From assembly GCF_910592395.1 (NCBI RefSeq), contig NC_088310.1, positions 9,557,501 through 9,621,500 of the forward strand: 64,000 bases of DNA, given 5' to 3'. The stretch is from Lineus longissimus (Eukaryota > Nemertea > Pilidiophora > Heteronemertea > Lineidae). Numbering within the stretch: the stretch's first letter is position 1; each line of letters starts with the position of its first letter. Of the stretch, positions 41,401 to 47,400 are shown in pieces. The position numbers were made by a program, and so were the translations under genes. Under the pieces are notes generated by a model that searched no databases, was not told where the DNA came from, and saw nothing but the letters and a program-made list of their open reading frames with translations.

Positions 41401-44400
41401 AAAGTAGGTACTTGGCGTCAAAGACAGACATTGAGTTATAAGCATCGGCCGAATGCGCACAGAATGACATCAAAATGATGACACTTGTCAGTCGTTTGAG
41501 AATTGATTAAAATCCTTAAGTCCAAGCGAAATGGTGGTGGTAGGATGAAAAAATAAAAATTTGACACAAGAAGGTTTAAGAGAGCTATAGGCAGGAGCAG
41601 AAGGGCTAATTTGGCCATCTTCAAGTGACTAATATACACGTAAGGGCCCTTGGTCATGTCAGTCTCAGCACTAAATATGTTCCTCGTACAAACATGAATC
41701 ATTTCGATGTACAGTGAGATGTGAGAGACCCCTATTGGCGACTTCGTGTAACTTTATCTTGCCTGCCTAGCTACTGCCTATATTGTCCCTTTAAAGAGGC
41801 CTACCTTGTCGCACATGGCTCCGAAGTTGTAATGAGGTTCGAACATCATGGAGGAGAGACTAGCAGACGCTTGGAAGAATGCACGAGCCTGAAAATGTAA
41901 ACATTGGAGTTGGGATGGGGCAGAACGAAACTGGGATGGAGTAAAAAAAATAATTTAAAAAAAAAATACAATGTATTTAAAAATATTTCTTTTTGGAATT
42001 TCACTGACTGGATTTGACATTAGACATCGAACATAATTGTTCCTTATGATGATTGCACCTTTGAAATTTGCATACAAAATTTTCTAGTAATAGCCAGTAA
42101 GGTAATATGGTACAATTATTATGTGTGCATAAACGTGCACTGCCAGCTGTTTTCTACACTGTACGGGGCTATAACTGTTCCATGGTCATAACTGTACCAC
42201 CTTACCTTACAGCTCAATGGGAATTAAAGTGAACTATTGTTGTATCGAACTTGATATAAATAGAAATCAAATCATCATTAAATGAAAACACTAGCAATTT
42301 TTCAAACAGCTGGCTACTAAAGTATGAGTTAGCCATGGGGCGCAAATTATTGTCACTTTAGTTATGCAATACTTCCAGTTGTAATGAGGTGATTATTGTC
42401 AGTGATTACGTGACAACTTACGAGTCCAGACATCACAACACATCAAAGTGAGTAAAAAACTAATTGCGGGGCAAATACATCTTGAGCTACCATCAACTGC
42501 AAAACAAACTGCAATAAAAACTCCATGAAGCTTACCATTTCCAACCTTCCTTTTTTCATCTCAAGGACGCCCAGATTGTTGTAGGCCTCTGCGTGATCAT
42601 TGTTAGCAGACAGTGCCATCCTGAACGCTTGGTAGGCAAGATTCATGTCGCCCACACCCTGGAATATAGACAGGAAAAATCTCAATAAATTCTCCAGTAA
42701 AGCAGATTGGCAAATTTTGCACACATTTTATAGTGTTGTAAGCGATGTTGTAAGATATTTTAAAGACTGAGGCCATTCCAGCGCCGGCAAGCTCTGAGGT
42801 CGCATGTTTGATTACCGCTGCAGAAGCGTCAAGGTCCTAGGATAGAATGTCCATGGCACAATCTCCGAGGCAGTTTTTCAAAGGGGACATTTTCTACTTC
42901 TACACTGGTTCACTCGTGTGTTAGAAATGGTGACTCACTTTGACAGCGTGAGCAGAGACCTCGGCAACAATTCCATTACTTCACTTTAGACTTGGCCAGT
43001 GACTCAACTTACCAGAGCTACGTGTCCAATATTATACCAAACGTCTGCTGTCGTTTCATCTGTAGCCAAGGATAAAGCTCTCTCGAAGCACGTCAGGGTC
43101 ATGTCGTATTGCTGGGCATAGAAACAACACAGGCCCAGGTTGTTGAAAAGTTGTGTGTTGTAGACACCCATTTGAAGCAGCCGCCTGAAGATGAAGACAA
43201 AATAAGGATTAGAGTGAGGCCACCAAGAGTGTCAAGGTCAAGGGTGTCAAGGTCAAGGCCAAGAGTGTCAAGGTCAAGGCCAAGAGTGTCAAGGTCAAGG
43301 CCAAGAGTGTCATGTGTTAAAGTCTTATCGTACTCCTCAGCTCAGAAACAACACAGGCCCAGGTTGTTGAAGAGTTGTGTGTTGTAGACACCCATTTGAA
43401 GCAGACGCCTGAAGATGAAGACAAAATAAGGATTTGAGTTTGAAGACTAAGGCAAAAACTCATTACTTCAAAGTACATGTAATGAGTTTTTGGTCAAGAT
43501 TACATTGTACTGCTTGCCCTAGAAACAACAGAGACCTGGTGGCCCTCTCGTATGTGGTGCCAACATTTTATGTTAAGGGATTCCGTAACAGAGCAAAATT
43601 CCTCGGTACATTTTTTAAATACAGAATTTCTTTATCAATGGATTCGAACCCTTTCTTTGGAGACATATCTGTCCTGAATCCCAGGTTGAGAATTTCCACA
43701 ATAAAGTCAGTCGTTCATTGTTATATGTGCTATCTAACCCACGAAAAAGAAATTTATATTGGCATGAAATTTTCACAGATGAATTAATGATACCTAAACT
43801 TTATAAATGCTGCTAAAAATTCCCTATGTCTACATCAATGATCAATGAGTGGTCTTGTAATATATTGGGTACCGGTACAATCAAGCATTGTGGTCCCATG
43901 GTAGCACATCTTGGGACGGAAGAAGAACCAAGGTCTGTGACGTAGCCCATAATCACATCCAGAACAGAGACCCAGATTGTGGAAAAGCAGGGTGTTGTTG
44001 ACATGGATTTGAAGTAGATGTCAGAGATAAAGACAATGCTGGTAGTGGTATGCATGTATATGACTAGAACTTGACTCTTACCAATAGAACTTGAGAGCTA
44101 TCTCTGGCTGGTCAGTATAAAAGTGATGTGTTCCTATACAGACAATAGCCTCCACGCTGTTACAGTGAAGGACACCTCTGTATAGAACTTGACTCTTACC
44201 TATAGAACTTGAGAGCTATCTCTGGCTGGTCAGTATAAAAGTGATTCGAGTTCCTATACAGGCTATAGCCTTCACACTGTTACAGTGAAGGACACTTCTG
44301 TATAGAACTTGACTCTTACCTATAGAACTTGAGAGCTATCTCTGGCTGGTCAGTATAAAAGTGATGTGTTCCTATACAGGCTATAGCCTCCACATGCATA

Positions 44401-47400
44401 CTGTCATAGTGCAGTACATCCTTATAGAATTTGACAGCGTCCGTCATGTCATTCATACCCTAAAAAGAAATTTAAGACAAAAAAGATAAAAGACAAAAAT
44501 ATCAAGATTTATTTTAAAGACTGGTGATCAAGGGAAAGTCTTCTAGGATGTGTACTGGTATTTTATCAGAGAAACCACATTCGCAGATGGCAGAGTCACG
44601 CAGGAAAAGATGAACCTGCCTTATAACCATATAATACTGCAACATCAGTATAAATTTTCAGCAAGTACTTACCTCGTGTATTCTAGCAATGCCAGTCAGT
44701 AGGGCCGTCTCCCCAGGAAACTTCTCCAGCCCCTGAGTGTACACCTCAATAGCTGTCAGGGGCTGATCTAGGCGCACGTAAACTTTAGCCAGGTATAGGT
44801 ACGTATCGACAATGTCCTGTTGTTTCAAACCTGATCTGAACTGCCGCTCTGCATCACGGTAGAGGCCAAGTCTGCAAGACAATATGTGCAACTTTAGATT
44901 TATTGTTTTTTTGGCGAAAAAAGACAAAGCTCTACGTTTTAAAACAACCCCCGAGTCGAAATTTTTCTTCGGGGGAGGGGGGGCAGCAGCATTTTAAAAA
45001 GCAACCCCTAAGTGGAAATCTTTCTACCTCGAGGAGGGGCTACGTCATGTCTATAAATCTAATATATAAACACAGTTCCTTCCTATACAATAGGAATCAA
45101 TAAACCAATTGTGTAGGCCCGTCCCTCAAGCTTTAGTTCTGCATTTTCGACCTAATCGCAACCTTGATTTGACAACCAAGTAAGGTCAGTTCGGTATAAA
45201 TTCCTTTAGTATGTGGCCTCATTGGTTTCCACAGAAAGGTTAGGATTAGGCTAGGGATAGGCAGATCGAAGTGACGCGCTGAGTGGAGCTGCTCCTTCCT
45301 CCTCTCTTTTTAAAATCCCACTTGCACGTTTTCTTTAGTAATGACTTTTATTCTATCATGTATTAATGTCTTATTGTTTTATTATAAATTGTAAAGCACT
45401 TAGAAGTTTTAACAACGTTAAGCGCTATAAAAATGTTTTTGATAATAATGATAATAGGCACAAACATGACAAAGCATTTTAAAACAGACACAAAAGTATA
45501 AAACCATATACAAGAATTTTTGATTTATTTGTTTACTATTAAAACGATGGACGAAGTATTTTGGATTTGAAGAATGGCATGATTTCCTACCTGTAGTAAC
45601 ATTTCCCCAGCTGTACTTTCCACCACCAGTCCTTGAACTGTGAGGCCTCGGTCGCCAAGGCGGCCAATTCCAGGGCCTGCAAGGAGGGAGACAAGACAAG
45701 TCAATATCATTTACTTGAAGATGTAAAATATATCAAAATATCCCGTGATGCTTAATGAAATACTTGTGATAGTTTCATGATGGCCATTGTTAAAGACTTT
45801 AAGGCCTACGCCGTTCACTAAAAATTTGAAATTTGTATAAATTGAATAGAAATTTTCAAATATCCTGAAAATGTACTAAATATAAATTTCAGCATGATCG
45901 TTCTGTAGAAAAATATCAAAATACTATGAATACCAAGTTTCAGAAAATTCATTTGCATAATATCTGCACAATATCGGCATTGTGTATAATTGCATTTCTA
46001 TTTTCCTGGTCAACCATCAATTACGAACAGCGTTCTCCTTTAAAGCACAAAAATGGCACATGACACTGCACTGGTTGACAGCACCTGACAGGACAAGTGA
46101 GGACTCAATATAACTGCAATTTGAGGATTTGGCCAGTAAATGCCATAAACCTATCTCCTGGGAGTCAACAGCCCAGAAGCAGCAGACATCCCAAAAATGT
46201 GCTCAAACAAACAGCCCAGAAACAGCATATTCAAAAAGTGCTCAAACAAACAGCCCAGAAACAGCAGACATTCAAAAAAGTGCTCAAACAGCTCAGAAAC
46301 AGCAGACATTTTAAAAAAGTGCTCAAACAAACAGCCCAGAAACAGCAGACATTCAAAAAAGTGCTCAAACAAACATCCCGGTTAACAGTACAGTGGCCTC
46401 TCCTGTATAGCCTCCTCTCTATTAAGGACACCCTCTCCATAAAGGACACCCACTCTATTAAGGACACTGCAGTTGAACAGAAAACTGGTCGTTTCCATTG
46501 CCTTTGACCTCTTTAATCAGGATAACTCTCAATTACGGACAGCATTTGTCAGTCCTAAGGGTGTCCTTAACAAAGAAGTTCCACAATATTGTTTGACTCA
46601 CGTTCCTGACGTCATTTTCATGATGAAAGATGTACTCAAACAGAGCCTTGGCCAGGTTCTGGCGGGACGCGTACTTGGAGAAGTTCAGCCGAGACAGGTT
46701 GATGAAAGGTCCGTCTGGGTTAGACAACATGGATGCCTGCAAAAATTATACGAGTTTGAAATCAAATTGATCAGAAGTTTGAAGTCTGCAACAGAATTTT
46801 AACAATCTTGACCACCAACCTTGCATATACATGTAGGGCCCCTTCAACCTATTATCTGCTCCCAAATAATACACTTCCAATACACTATACTGATATGGTG
46901 ATGATAGCCTTACATGCATCTCCTGCAGGACTGGTAAAACTGGTCCATAAACTGTAGAACACTTGACTTGTAGGCAAAACTTCTGGGACCTATAAGTTTT
47001 TATAAGGCCACATATTCGAGAGAAGATCATAACATGAAACTCTGTGAAATAATTTTTTGATTAAATGAATGATAAAGGAGATTTCACAGGTGACGCAGTT
47101 TCAGTCTAGCAGCAGACCGGCCAAAGTCTTCTGTGCATATCACTCTTCAAAAATCTGAATGTTATCTTCATTTGATTGGGTACTGTGCGCATGTTATTTA
47201 GGTTTGCCAGGCCATGAGTGCTACCTGTTTAAATAAGCTACCAAATCTAAGTACTTGGCAGTAAGCGAAAGCTGTCACTTTGTCAGAATCAACTTCAAGA
47301 CAAATAATCAAATACAAAATCAGCTGCAAAGACATGTATAGGAATTCACTACTGGCTTCCTGAGCACAGTTAATATGCACCGCCACGCGAAGTCTAAGTT

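Noticed and set aside
44903-45103. 66-codon plus-strand frame in TTC8 intron 5
   Set aside because: Overlaps intronic sequence with a two-copy CAACCCC(C/T)(G/A)AGT(C/G)GAAA duplication; no protein features.
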